5,360 nt of DNA, taken from assembly GCA_002317305.1 (NCBI GenBank), contig DCIZ01000006.1:1-5360 (forward strand), written 5' to 3'. The notes under the pieces are model-generated. The model ran no database searches, was not told the origin of the DNA, and saw only the letters and a program-made list of their open reading frames with translations. Shown in pieces: positions 1 through 5,241 of the stretch (within the stretch, counting starts at the first letter, position 1; each line of letters begins with the position of its first letter). Position numbers and translations under genes: made by a program. Origin of the DNA: Campylobacter sp. UBA1713. GTDB lineage: Bacteria; Campylobacterota; Campylobacteria; Campylobacterales; Campylobacteraceae.

Positions 1-83
1 ACAGTATTCTCCTCATTTTAAAACAAAAATTCGCTAAAAACACTCCGAAAAATCAAGCCGAACTGGTTTTTAGAGATGCCCTT
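1..83 (-). mobile_element. End of an insertion-sequence-like element (left copy, continues outside the window)
   Basis: This segment is an imperfect inverted copy of 5242-5360. Read from 83 down to 1, it begins AAGGGCATCTCTAAAAA and ends TTAAAATGAGGAGAATACT. The outermost 19 bp (3-21) and the 17 bp at 67-83 match the right copy exactly; the middle differs by substitutions and by a 38-bp gap. A GGGCATCTCTAAAAA-type end followed about 70-100 bp later by a GAGGAGA ribosome-site-like sequence fits the leader of a transposase gene lying to the left of the window; the family (perhaps IS5-like) is a guess. No transposase codons can be read here. It could instead be a non-coding miniature element. 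The inner edge lies only 68 bp upstream of the outer membrane protein gene. Confidence 0.55.
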
Positions 84-120
84 AAATTTGTATGATAACA
101 TTTTTTTAACTTTTTTCGTT

Positions 121-146
121 TAGAATTTGCAAAAAAAATGAAAGGA
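121..146 (+). promoter_or_regulatory. Promoter -10 box and ribosome binding site of the outer membrane protein gene
   Basis: TAGAAT at 121-126 is a good -10 candidate, preceded by T-rich runs (about 101-119), which is the usual Campylobacter housekeeping promoter style with no clear -35 box. Transcription would start near 133, giving a leader of about 20 nt. AAAGGA at 141-146 is the ribosome binding site, five bases before the ATG at 152. The promoter lies downstream of the element end at 83, so the gene does not need a promoter from that element. Confidence 0.5.
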
Positions 147-151
147 ACAAC

Positions 152-856
152 ATGAAAAAGTTTTTGACCGCACTTTCGCTTTGTGCTGCGTGCGTGGCGC
201 TAAATGCCGCAGAGAGTTATGTTAGCGTTGGTGCTAGCTATCTAAACACGAGAAATGAGCTAAAAGATGGCGAGTTTGACCTAGGCTACCACAAGGCAAA
301 TGTGGGCGAGGCGTTTGTAAAACTGGGCAAAAAGCTCGGCAACGAAAAAGGGCTAAATTCGCACAGGCTTTACATAGCTTATGCCTACCAAATGCCAGCA
401 AAGGTAAAAGATGTGCGTGCTAGCGACCACGACAAAGAGGACGACTACTATCCGCTCATATCTTACCGACAAGCGGATGCGAAGATAAGCAAATTTGAGT
501 GGAGTGCGCACAAGGTGAGCGTGGGTTATGACTGGGCGCCAAACATTTCGTCAAATTTGAAGGCTTTTGTGGGCGTTTATGGTGGCGCAGCGCGTGTGAG
601 TTTGGACAAAAAATATACGCTGACAACTAGCGGAACTGACTACAACATAGCTACTGGGGCGACAACAAACGTGGCAAAGAGTAGTAGAAAAATAGAAGAG
701 ACCTCTAGCCAAATTCGCGGCTTTTTTGGGGCGAACGCGGGGCTACTTTATGAGCTCTCTAGAAACGTGGCGGTGGAGCTGGGCGTAAAGGCGGAGTTTG
801 TGGAGCCAGAGCTTAAAAATGTAGGTGGATCTTTGGGGCTAGTGCTTTCGTTTTAG
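152..856 (+). CDS. Outer membrane beta-barrel protein
   Basis: This encodes a 234-residue exported protein, probably a small outer membrane beta-barrel; its substrate or partner is unknown. Residues 1-19 or 1-20 are a typical signal peptide: MKK, a hydrophobic core (FLTALSLCAACVAL), then a cleavage site after LNA or LNAA. The mature part alternates polar and hydrophobic residues in short stretches rich in Gly, Tyr and Val (such as SYVSVGASY, HKVSVGYDW, LKAFVGVYGGAA, VAVELGVKAEF), which suggests membrane strands, and it ends LGLVLSF. A terminal Phe is the classic sorting signal for barrel insertion. Polar stretches around residues 85-110 and 150-185 are likely loops. The two Cys residues in the signal peptide lack a proper lipobox, so it is not a lipoprotein. 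It has its own promoter and is separated from the glycosyltransferase genes by 338 bp, so it is probably transcribed alone. Confidence 0.85.
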   Translation: MKKFLTALSLCAACVALNAAESYVSVGASYLNTRNELKDGEFDLGYHKANVGEAFVKLGKKLGNEKGLNSHRLYIAYAYQMPAKVKDVRASDHDKEDDYYPLISYRQADAKISKFEWSAHKVSVGYDWAPNISSNLKAFVGVYGGAARVSLDKKYTLTTSGTDYNIATGATTNVAKSSRKIEETSSQIRGFFGANAGLLYELSRNVAVELGVKAEFVEPELKNVGGSLGLVLSF

Positions 857-876
857 CGATTCAGAATGCAGAAAAC

Positions 877-918
877 GGGATTTGTAAAAATTTGCTTTTG
901 TTAATATTTGCAAATCCC
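877..918 (+). terminator. Stem-loop after the outer membrane protein gene
   Basis: Arms 877-892 and 903-918 pair over 16 positions with one G-U wobble and one A-A mismatch, around a 10-base loop (GGGATTTG at the outside pairs with CAAATCCC). It starts 21 bp after the stop codon. There is no T run behind it, so as an intrinsic terminator it is weak; it could instead stabilise the mRNA 3' end. Confidence 0.3.
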
Positions 919-979
919 ACCTCCTAACTCCCTAACTACTTCACGATATATCTAAAATTTAGACAGGGCAAATTTTAGT

Positions 980-998
980 AAAAAGCTAACGCTTTTTT
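980..998 (+). terminator. Short A/T-rich hairpin with T tract, possible terminator
   Basis: AAAAAGC at 980-986 pairs perfectly with GCTTTTT at 991-997 around the loop TAAC, and the T run continues to 998. The layout is that of a rho-independent terminator, but the stem has only two G-C pairs. It lies 124 bp after the outer membrane protein stop codon, directly before a much larger palindrome. Confidence 0.3.
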
Positions 999-1000
999 AG

Positions 1001-1080
1001 CCTCCGCCCAAACTTTCTTTTTCACTTCGTTCAAAAGAAAGTTTGGGCGGAGGTGGAGGACGGGGGCTTTGCCCCTGCGA
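1001..1080. repeat. Large palindrome plus GC-rich hairpin, REP-like intergenic repeat
   Basis: Positions 1001-1021 and 1033-1053 are perfect 21-bp inverted arms (CCTCCGCCCAAACTTTC... and its complement) around an 11-base loop, TCACTTCGTTC. It is followed by a purine-rich stretch and a second small hairpin, GGGGC (1063-1067), TTT, GCCCC (1071-1075), then CTGCGACCCC. A perfect long palindrome in a non-coding gap next to a GC-rich mini-hairpin is typical of dispersed palindromic repeats. It may also end transcription in both directions between the two operons. Confidence 0.6.
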
Positions 1081-1160
1081 CCCCTTAAATACTTTGCAAT
1101 CCACACATAACCCTAACTACTTACTTTTTTCTTTTAACATCTTTTTTATCTTTTTCACGA

Positions 1161-1188
1161 TACAATTAACAAATTTAAATTTACGAGG
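1161..1188 (+). promoter_or_regulatory. Promoter and ribosome binding site of the glycosyltransferase operon
   Basis: TACAAT at 1161-1166 is a strong -10 box, preceded by regularly spaced T runs from about 1126 to 1155, as in Campylobacter housekeeping promoters. The predicted RNA start is near 1173. GAGG at 1185-1188 lies six bases before the ATG at 1195. The genes downstream follow closely on the same strand, so this is the only clear promoter for the run from 1195 to about 5191. Confidence 0.6.
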
Positions 1189-1194
1189 TTTTTC

Positions 1195-2103
1195 ATGAAA
1201 GTTAGCATCATAATTCCCGTCTTTAACACGCAGGAGTTTGTGGGCGTAGCGCTAAATTCGGCGTTAGCACAAACGCACAAAGACGTTGAGGTCATAGTAG
1301 TAGACGATTGTGGCAGTGATGAGAGCATGGAAGTGGTGCGAAGTTTTAGTGATGAGCGAGTAAAAATCATCTCAAACGGCACAAATAGAGGCAGTTTTTA
1401 CGCACGCATAAACGCGCTTTTGCACGCCACAGGCGAGTTTGTAACATGTCTAGATTCAGACGACATTTTAGAGCCAAACGCCGTTGAGATTTTCGTAAAA
1501 ACGGCACAAAAAACGGGTGCTGACTTTGTGGCGTGCTCGCTAAAAAATTTGCATGAAGATGGCACGACTGAGAGCGAAACACAGCTAAAAGCGGCGGTTT
1601 TTGAGAATTTTAGCGACTACGCAAATTTTCGCTTTCGCACGAAAGAGACACAACACAGCATCTGTGGTAAATTTGTCAGGCGTGAGGTCTTTTTGCGTGC
1701 GGTTAGTTTGCTAGACAAAGAGCAAAGGCTTTCGATGTGTGAAGACGGGCTGCTAAACTTTGCCATCTTTTGCTTTGCAAAGAGTGCGGCAAATTTGAGC
1801 GAGGCGCTTTACTGTGTTAGAGTGCGGCAAAGTAGCATCACGAAAGTGCGAACAGCGGAGCGTTTGGAGGCTTTTTTAAGAGACTACGAGCTGGTTTTGG
1901 GCGAGTTTGTGCGTTTGCGCAAAAAGGTGGATGCGAGGATTTTTGTGGTCTTTTACGAGCAGGTTAAATTTGAGATAGCAAAGTGCAAAAGAGATGTGGC
2001 GCGTGCAAAAAAAGAGCTAGGCGTGGCGGGAAAAGTGGCGTTTTTGGCGGCGAAAGTTAGGTTTTTGGCGCGGCGCGCTTTACGTGTAAAGCTGGGAGTG
2101 TGA
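1195..2103 (+). CDS. Family 2 glycosyltransferase (first paralogue)
   Basis: This is a 302-residue GT-A fold glycosyltransferase that should transfer a sugar from a nucleotide sugar, with inversion, to a surface glycan on the cytoplasmic side of the membrane. The start MKVSIIIPVFN is the classic first strand of the family. Asp37-Asp38 (VVVDDCGSD) should bind the nucleotide, Asp87-Ser-Asp-Asp90 is the metal-binding DxD-like motif, and Glu183-Asp184 (SMCEDGLLNF) is a likely catalytic base, by family analogy. CGKFVRREVF (157-166) matches the segment usually written KLYKRE. The last 60 residues are strongly basic (AKVRFLARRALRVKLGV), which may hold the protein on the membrane. It is the first gene after the promoter; the next start codon comes one base after its stop. 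It is the same length as the glycosyltransferase at 3362 and shares its key motifs at identical positions. The sugar and the acceptor cannot be told. Confidence 0.9.
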   Translation: MKVSIIIPVFNTQEFVGVALNSALAQTHKDVEVIVVDDCGSDESMEVVRSFSDERVKIISNGTNRGSFYARINALLHATGEFVTCLDSDDILEPNAVEIFVKTAQKTGADFVACSLKNLHEDGTTESETQLKAAVFENFSDYANFRFRTKETQHSICGKFVRREVFLRAVSLLDKEQRLSMCEDGLLNFAIFCFAKSAANLSEALYCVRVRQSSITKVRTAERLEAFLRDYELVLGEFVRLRKKVDARIFVVFYEQVKFEIAKCKRDVARAKKELGVAGKVAFLAAKVRFLARRALRVKLGV

Positions 2104-2104
2104 G

Positions 2105-2464
2105 ATGAGTGTGAAAATTTATTTGGGGGATTGTCAGGAGGTTTTAAAGACGTTGCCTGAAAATTCTGTGGATCTAGTCGTAACTTCGCCGCCTTATGCT
2201 GACCAACGTAAAAAGCAGTATGGTGGCGTGGCGACAAATTTGTATGTTGAGTGGTTTTTGGGTGTTTCAAAAGAGCTTTTACGTGTGCTAAAACCGACTG
2301 GAACGTTTATCTTAAACATAAAAGAAAAAACAGAGAACAAAGAGCGGAGCACATATGTCCTTGAGCTAATTTTGGCGATGAAAAAACAAGGCAAAAATCT
2401 TTCAAAGCCAAACTGGTTTTTAGGTGCTGTTAAAGTGCTTTTAGCAAAAGCAAGTCAAATTTAA
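2105..2464 (+). pseudogene. Truncated DNA methyltransferase (N4/N6, beta-type) with a foreign C-terminal tail
   Basis: Residues 1-96 read as the start of a site-specific DNA methyltransferase: KIYLGDCQEVLKTLPENSVD, then the catalytic motif TSPPY (27-31) followed by ADQR, and LRVLKPTGTFILNIKEK (59-75), ending in YVLELILAMKKQG. In this family the chain continues with a Trp-rich segment, the target recognition region and a C-terminal FxGxG-type cofactor motif; all are absent. From residue 97 (about 2393) comes an unrelated 23-residue tail, KNLSKPNW...AKASQI, which resembles the basic, hydrophobic end of a glycosyltransferase. The frame stays open across the junction. Without the S-adenosylmethionine site it cannot methylate DNA. 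Its ATG lies one base after the preceding stop, with GGGAG at 2094-2098 as ribosome site. No nuclease partner is present. I infer a deletion that joined the methyltransferase to the 3' end of a lost gene. Confidence 0.8.
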
Positions 2465-2480
2465 AAAGAAAGGAAAAAAG

Positions 2481-3326
2481 ATGCCAAAGGTTTCGGTTTT
2501 GATGCCAGTTTACAGGACAAATGAGCACTATTTGCGTGAGGCGGTGGAGAGTGTGCTGGCGCAGAGTTTTGCGGATTTTGAGTTTTTGATTCTAGACGAC
2601 TGCCCGAGTGAGAGCCGTGAAAGCGTGATTCGCTCCTACAAAGATGAGCGAATTTTTTACTACAAAAACGAAAAGAATCTCGGCATTTCGGCTAGTAGAA
2701 ACAAACTTCTCTCGCTTGCAAAGGGTGAGTATTTGGCGGTGGTAGATCATGACGACATAAACATGAAAGAGCGTTTTGAAAAACAGGTGGCGTTTTTGGA
2801 CGCAAATGAGGAAGTGGGGGTCGTGGGGGCAAATGCAACATGTATAGTTAGCAAAAAAAAGCGAGAATTTTCACAAAAAGATAAAGATATAAAAGTAGCA
2901 CTAATGAAACATTGCGAAATTTTGCACCCAGCAAGTATGATACGAAAGTCAGTTTTGGAAAAAAACCAAATTTGTTACGAGGAGGAATTTTCGCCAGCAG
3001 AAGATTACATGCTTTGGTGCCGTCTCATTGACTTTACTAAATTTGCAAATTTAAGCGATACTTTACTTTGTTACAGAGACCACGAGCAAAGCACTTCTGA
3101 AACGCAGTTTGAAAAAATGAGAGAAGTTACTCAGTTGGTTTATGCATTTGTGAGAACAAAGCATCCAGAGCTTTACTGGTGTTACAAAAATAAAGCACTT
3201 GTTAAAACACAAATTCGTATTTTTGGATTCTTGCCGTTTTTGACGGTAAAAGAGCAGGGTAATAAGAGAAAAATTTACCTTTTTGGACGGATTTTGCTTT
3301 TAAGTGTGAAACGTGTGGAGTATTAG
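2481..3326 (+). CDS. Family 2 glycosyltransferase (second, divergent type)
   Basis: This is a 281-residue GT-A glycosyltransferase. MPKVSVLMPVYRTNE forms the first strand, Asp39-Asp40 (LILDDCPSES) the nucleotide site, Asp89-His-Asp-Asp92 the metal motif, and Glu174-Asp175 (PAEDYMLWCRL) the likely catalytic base; HPASM (149-153) is a signature of the subgroup with LHPSxMxR. KNLGISASRN (65-74) is also conserved. The C-terminus is hydrophobic and basic (IFGFLPFL, YLFGRILLLSVKR) and may touch the membrane. AAAGGA at 2469-2474 is the ribosome site, six bases before the ATG. It is a different subtype from its two glycosyltransferase neighbours, so it probably adds a different sugar or linkage. Base composition changes inside the gene: a sample line at 2521-2580 is about 53% GC, while 2881-2940 is about 32% and 3181-3240 about 28%. 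An A8 run at 2853-2860 near the change could slip. Confidence 0.9.
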   Translation: MPKVSVLMPVYRTNEHYLREAVESVLAQSFADFEFLILDDCPSESRESVIRSYKDERIFYYKNEKNLGISASRNKLLSLAKGEYLAVVDHDDINMKERFEKQVAFLDANEEVGVVGANATCIVSKKKREFSQKDKDIKVALMKHCEILHPASMIRKSVLEKNQICYEEEFSPAEDYMLWCRLIDFTKFANLSDTLLCYRDHEQSTSETQFEKMREVTQLVYAFVRTKHPELYWCYKNKALVKTQIRIFGFLPFLTVKEQGNKRKIYLFGRILLLSVKRVEY

Positions 3327-3346
3327 ATTTTAAAAGACGGAAATTT

Positions 3347-3364
3347 AGGAGGATTTGAATTTTG
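3347..3364 (+). promoter_or_regulatory. Strong ribosome binding site with TTG start codon
   Basis: AGGAGG at 3347-3352 is followed after nine bases by TTG at 3362. An in-frame TGA lies at 3356-3358, so no start further upstream is possible. The codons after the TTG (KVSIIIPVFN) match the first residues of the paralogue at 1195 exactly, which settles the start. A TTG start may lower translation. Confidence 0.75.
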
Positions 3365-4270
3365 AAAGTAAGTATAATAATACCTGTTTTTAATGTAGAA
3401 AAATTTGTAGCACAAACGTTAGATTCTGTTTTGTCGCAAAGCTACGAAGACATTGAAGTGGTCATAGTAGATGACTGCGGCACAGATTCTAGTATGCAAA
3501 TAGTGCAAAGTTACAAAGATAGTCGCATAAAAGTCGTCTCAAATGGCACAAATAGAGGCTTGTTTTACTCAAGACAAAGTGGCTTTGAGCACGCTACTGG
3601 TGAATTTGTGATGTTTGTAGACAGCGATGACTTGCTAGAAAAAGATGCAGTAGAGGTGTCACTAAAAGCAGCGTTAGAAAAAAGCGCACAGATGGTGGCG
3701 TTTAACTTTGAGTTTTTTAGAGATGGGCAAAGAAATGTTGGGTCAAATTTACCAAATGAGTTTTTTGAGACAAACGAGAAATTTGTTAGATTTTTGTATG
3801 GCAGAAAACAGCACTACACATCTTGTTGTGCGGTGCTTTACGGGCGTGAGTTTTTGCAGCAGGTTTTTAGTGCTTTGCCACGCTTTGAACATAAACTGCT
3901 TATGTGGGAAGATTCGTTTTTTAACTTTTTTGTATATAGCTTTGCCGAGCGTGTGGTTTTGCTTTCAGATGTGTTTTACCTCTACCGCTACAACCCAAAA
4001 AGCATCACGACCACAAGAGACGTGGAGAGCTGGCAGCGAGCGAGAGAGGACTGTAAATTTGTTTTGGAGCAGTTTAGGGCAAACAAAGAGAAAGCTCACC
4101 CGAAGGTTTATAAATTTTTTGTGATGGAGCGTGAAAGAGAGATGGCTGGCGACACAAAGGCGTTTTTGAAAAAGACGGGACAGCTTAAATTTACTGACAT
4201 TTTGGCGTTTAAAAAGGCGAAGCTGGTCTACAGTTTTAGGCGATTTTTGCGGTTTAGGTTTGGCGTGTGA
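3362..4270 (+). CDS. Family 2 glycosyltransferase (third, paralogue of the first)
   Basis: This is a 302-residue GT-A glycosyltransferase starting with TTG. It is collinear with the protein at 1195 at every landmark: MKVSIIIPVFN, VDDCGTD with Asp37-Asp38, SNGTNRGLFYSR (60-71), HATGEF followed by Asp87-Ser-Asp-Asp90, and Trp-Glu183-Asp184. Both have 302 residues and end in a basic tail (FRRFLRFRFGV). The N-terminal 90 residues are much more alike than the middle, where acceptor binding is expected, so the two probably use a similar donor but different acceptors; this is inference. It follows the previous gene after 35 bp, and the next ribosome site overlaps its stop codon. Composition shifts within the gene: 3361-3420 is about 23% GC and 4021-4080 about 53%. 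Confidence 0.88.
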   Translation: MKVSIIIPVFNVEKFVAQTLDSVLSQSYEDIEVVIVDDCGTDSSMQIVQSYKDSRIKVVSNGTNRGLFYSRQSGFEHATGEFVMFVDSDDLLEKDAVEVSLKAALEKSAQMVAFNFEFFRDGQRNVGSNLPNEFFETNEKFVRFLYGRKQHYTSCCAVLYGREFLQQVFSALPRFEHKLLMWEDSFFNFFVYSFAERVVLLSDVFYLYRYNPKSITTTRDVESWQRAREDCKFVLEQFRANKEKAHPKVYKFFVMEREREMAGDTKAFLKKTGQLKFTDILAFKKAKLVYSFRRFLRFRFGV

Positions 4271-4275
4271 GGAGG
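4270..4275 (+). promoter_or_regulatory. Ribosome binding site deciding the start at 4281
   Basis: AGGAGG at 4270-4275 overlaps the stop codon of the glycosyltransferase and stands five bases before the ATG at 4281. This favours 4281 over the in-frame TTG at 4260, which has no ribosome site and would overlap the upstream gene. The overlap suggests translational coupling. Confidence 0.65.
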
Positions 4276-4482
4276 TATATATGAATGATTCTGAAAGGCT
4301 TGAACTTCAAAGAGAGATATTAATATTGGAAGATAATGTAAAAAAACTTCAAAAAAACGCAGATAAAAATAAAACAATTAAAGCGATTCGGGCAAATTTG
4401 GTTAGACTGAAAGATATTGCATGGGATAAAAATTCTAAAAAAGAAGCTGGAAATATGTATCAGGTTTTTACTGGAAATAAGC

Positions 4483-4489
4483 AAAAAAA
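4483..4489 (+). other. A7 homopolymer at the frameshift
   Basis: Seven A residues lie exactly where the two reading frames of the gene at 4281 exchange. Losing one A (or gaining two) joins them without any residue looking out of place. It is either a fixed mutation, a sequencing error or a slippage switch. Confidence 0.5.
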
Positions 4490-4759
4490 CTATCGTTAAA
4501 AGCAATATTGGTGAAGTTGTTGTGGATAGATGGTTTATTGAAAAAGAGCAAAAAAAGCATCTAAATGACTCGCAAAAACGCGGTATGATTACGACAGAAG
4601 AGATGCTGAGTTTTCCAAAAGTTGCAAAAAATGTAGAGCCGAAATTAGATAAACAACACAATAGCAATGTTTGGAATGTTGAAGCAAATGACGGAAATAT
4701 GATAAAATATGCTGAGAGAATGTGGGATAATGAGAGGCATCTGTTAACAGTTCACTCAA

Positions 4760-4828
4760 AAACGGAAAGGGGTGAGCGGGGTTATCCTCACCGACAGTTT
4801 TATAACCCCGATTGTAACAATTCCGTTT
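4760..4828 (+). other. Nested inverted repeats, possible hairpin or pseudoknot in the RNA
   Basis: An 8-bp outer pair (AAACGGAA 4760-4767 with TTCCGTTT 4821-4828) encloses a 9-bp inner pair (CGGGGTTAT 4777-4785 with ATAACCCCG 4802-4810). In addition GGTGAG (4771-4776) can pair with CTCACC (4787-4792) in the loop of the inner stem, which would make a pseudoknot. All three matches are perfect. It lies in the 3' part of the frameshifted gene, about 60 bp before the Fic remnant. Function unknown; chance is possible. Confidence 0.4.
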
Positions 4829-4890
4829 CTGACGAGAATATGATATCTAAAATACCCTTAAACGATGATGAAAAATAAAAAAGGCAGGCG

Positions 4891-5191
4891 ATGCAGGCGA
4901 AGTTAAATTTGTGCGATGAGCTCAGAGCGAGGCTAGCGAAAAAGAGCTTTTCAGAGGCGACTAGGCGTAGTTTGGAGGAGGATTTTCGGCTTCGATTCAC
5001 CTACAACTCAAACGCCATTGTTAGAGCTTTTGCGTGGCGGTTTTCCGTGCGTGGTGGTAGAAAAAGAGCATAGGCTAGACTACTACGAGGCACTTGATGC
5101 GGCGTTCGGTGCTTCTAGCGAGCTAGAGAAATTTGACTTTTTTGTGGTGGAGCTGGTGGTAAAAAGGCTTTGTGAGCTACTGGCGGTGTGA
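4891..5191 (+). pseudogene. Fic family protein remnant, internal deletion and frameshift
   Basis: Fic proteins transfer AMP or related groups to target proteins. Residues 1-43 from ATG 4891 (LCDELRARLAKKSF...RLRFTYNSNAI) match the N-terminus of this family, where the chain normally goes on EGNT. After codon 43 (5017-5019) the frame is lost and stops at TAG 5071-5073. In another frame, from 5021 to TGA 5189-5191, the C-terminal end of the same family follows: LELLRGGFPCVVVEKEHRLD, YYEALDAAFG, ELVVKRLCELLAV. The middle of the gene, including the HPFxxGNGR active-site motif, is missing. The breakpoint falls inside the (S/T)xxxE(G/N) autoinhibitory motif: Ser40 to Ile43 remain and the Glu is gone. 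It cannot be active. AAGG at 4881-4884 is its ribosome site, 12 bp after the preceding stop. GC is close to 50%, unlike the gene before it. Confidence 0.82.
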
Positions 5192-5205
5192 GTGTGTTAG
5201 GAGCG

Positions 5206-5237
5206 AGGTGATTTTAAATTAAACAAAAAGGTGATTT
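5206..5237 (+). repeat. 9-bp direct repeat next to the right element end
   Basis: AGGTGATTT occurs at 5206-5214 and again at 5229-5237, each followed by an A/T-rich stretch with TTAA or TAAT. The second copy ends four bases before the conserved element end at 5242. It may be a trace of an insertion event, or chance. Nothing else is seen between the Fic remnant and the element. Confidence 0.35.
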
Positions 5238-5241
5238 AATA

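Larger units (their letters stand above)
4281..4878 (+). pseudogene. Frameshifted small charged protein, possibly a phage or toxin-related fragment
   Basis: The first frame, from ATG 4281 to TAA 4497-4499, gives 72 residues: a Lys/Glu-rich helical stretch likely to form a coiled coil (LELQREILILEDNVKKLQKN), then VKR-type linker and MYQVFTGNKQK. At an A7 run (4483-4489) the open frame continues one base over: with one A fewer the chain reads GNKQKTIVKSNIGEVVVDRW and runs on to TAA 4876-4878, about 198 residues in all. The second part has WFIEKEQKKHLND, KRGMITTEEMLSFPKVAKNV and RHLLTVHSKTERG. This recalls nuclease-like domains at the end of phage head-morphogenesis (SPP1 gp7 / Mu F-type) proteins, but that is from memory and weak. 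The gene is AT-rich (4321-4380 about 18% GC), unlike its neighbours, which points to transfer. Alternatively the 72-residue protein is real, or the frame is switched by A-run slippage. Confidence 0.55.

Noticed and set aside
152..214. Lipoprotein signal at Cys11 or Cys14 of the outer membrane protein
   Set aside because: The residues before each Cys do not form a lipobox, while LNA-A gives an ordinary signal peptidase site and the protein ends in a barrel-type Phe.
1155..1382. Minus-strand open frame over the start of the first glycosyltransferase
   Set aside because: It lies opposite a clear conserved gene, has no ribosome site and encodes a protein of no recognisable type.
1953..2270. Minus-strand open frame of 105 residues
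   Set aside because: It is antisense to the glycosyltransferase end and the methyltransferase head, both of which are supported by motifs.
3708..4124. Plus-strand open frame of 138 residues inside the third glycosyltransferase
   Set aside because: It overlaps a gene whose motifs run through the region in another frame, and its protein is Cys/Phe-rich without domain features.
4320..4667. Minus-strand hydrophobic open frame of 115 residues
   Set aside because: Its Phe/Ile/Cys-rich sequence is what an A-rich coding strand gives in antisense; no ribosome site.
4417..4878. Separate gene starting at ATG 4417
   Set aside because: The first codons overlap the 4281 frame and read poorly, the ribosome site is weak, and joining the two frames at the A7 run explains the region better.
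4800..5000. Minus-strand open frame over the start of the Fic remnant
   Set aside because: It is antisense to recognisable Fic sequence and has no support of its own.
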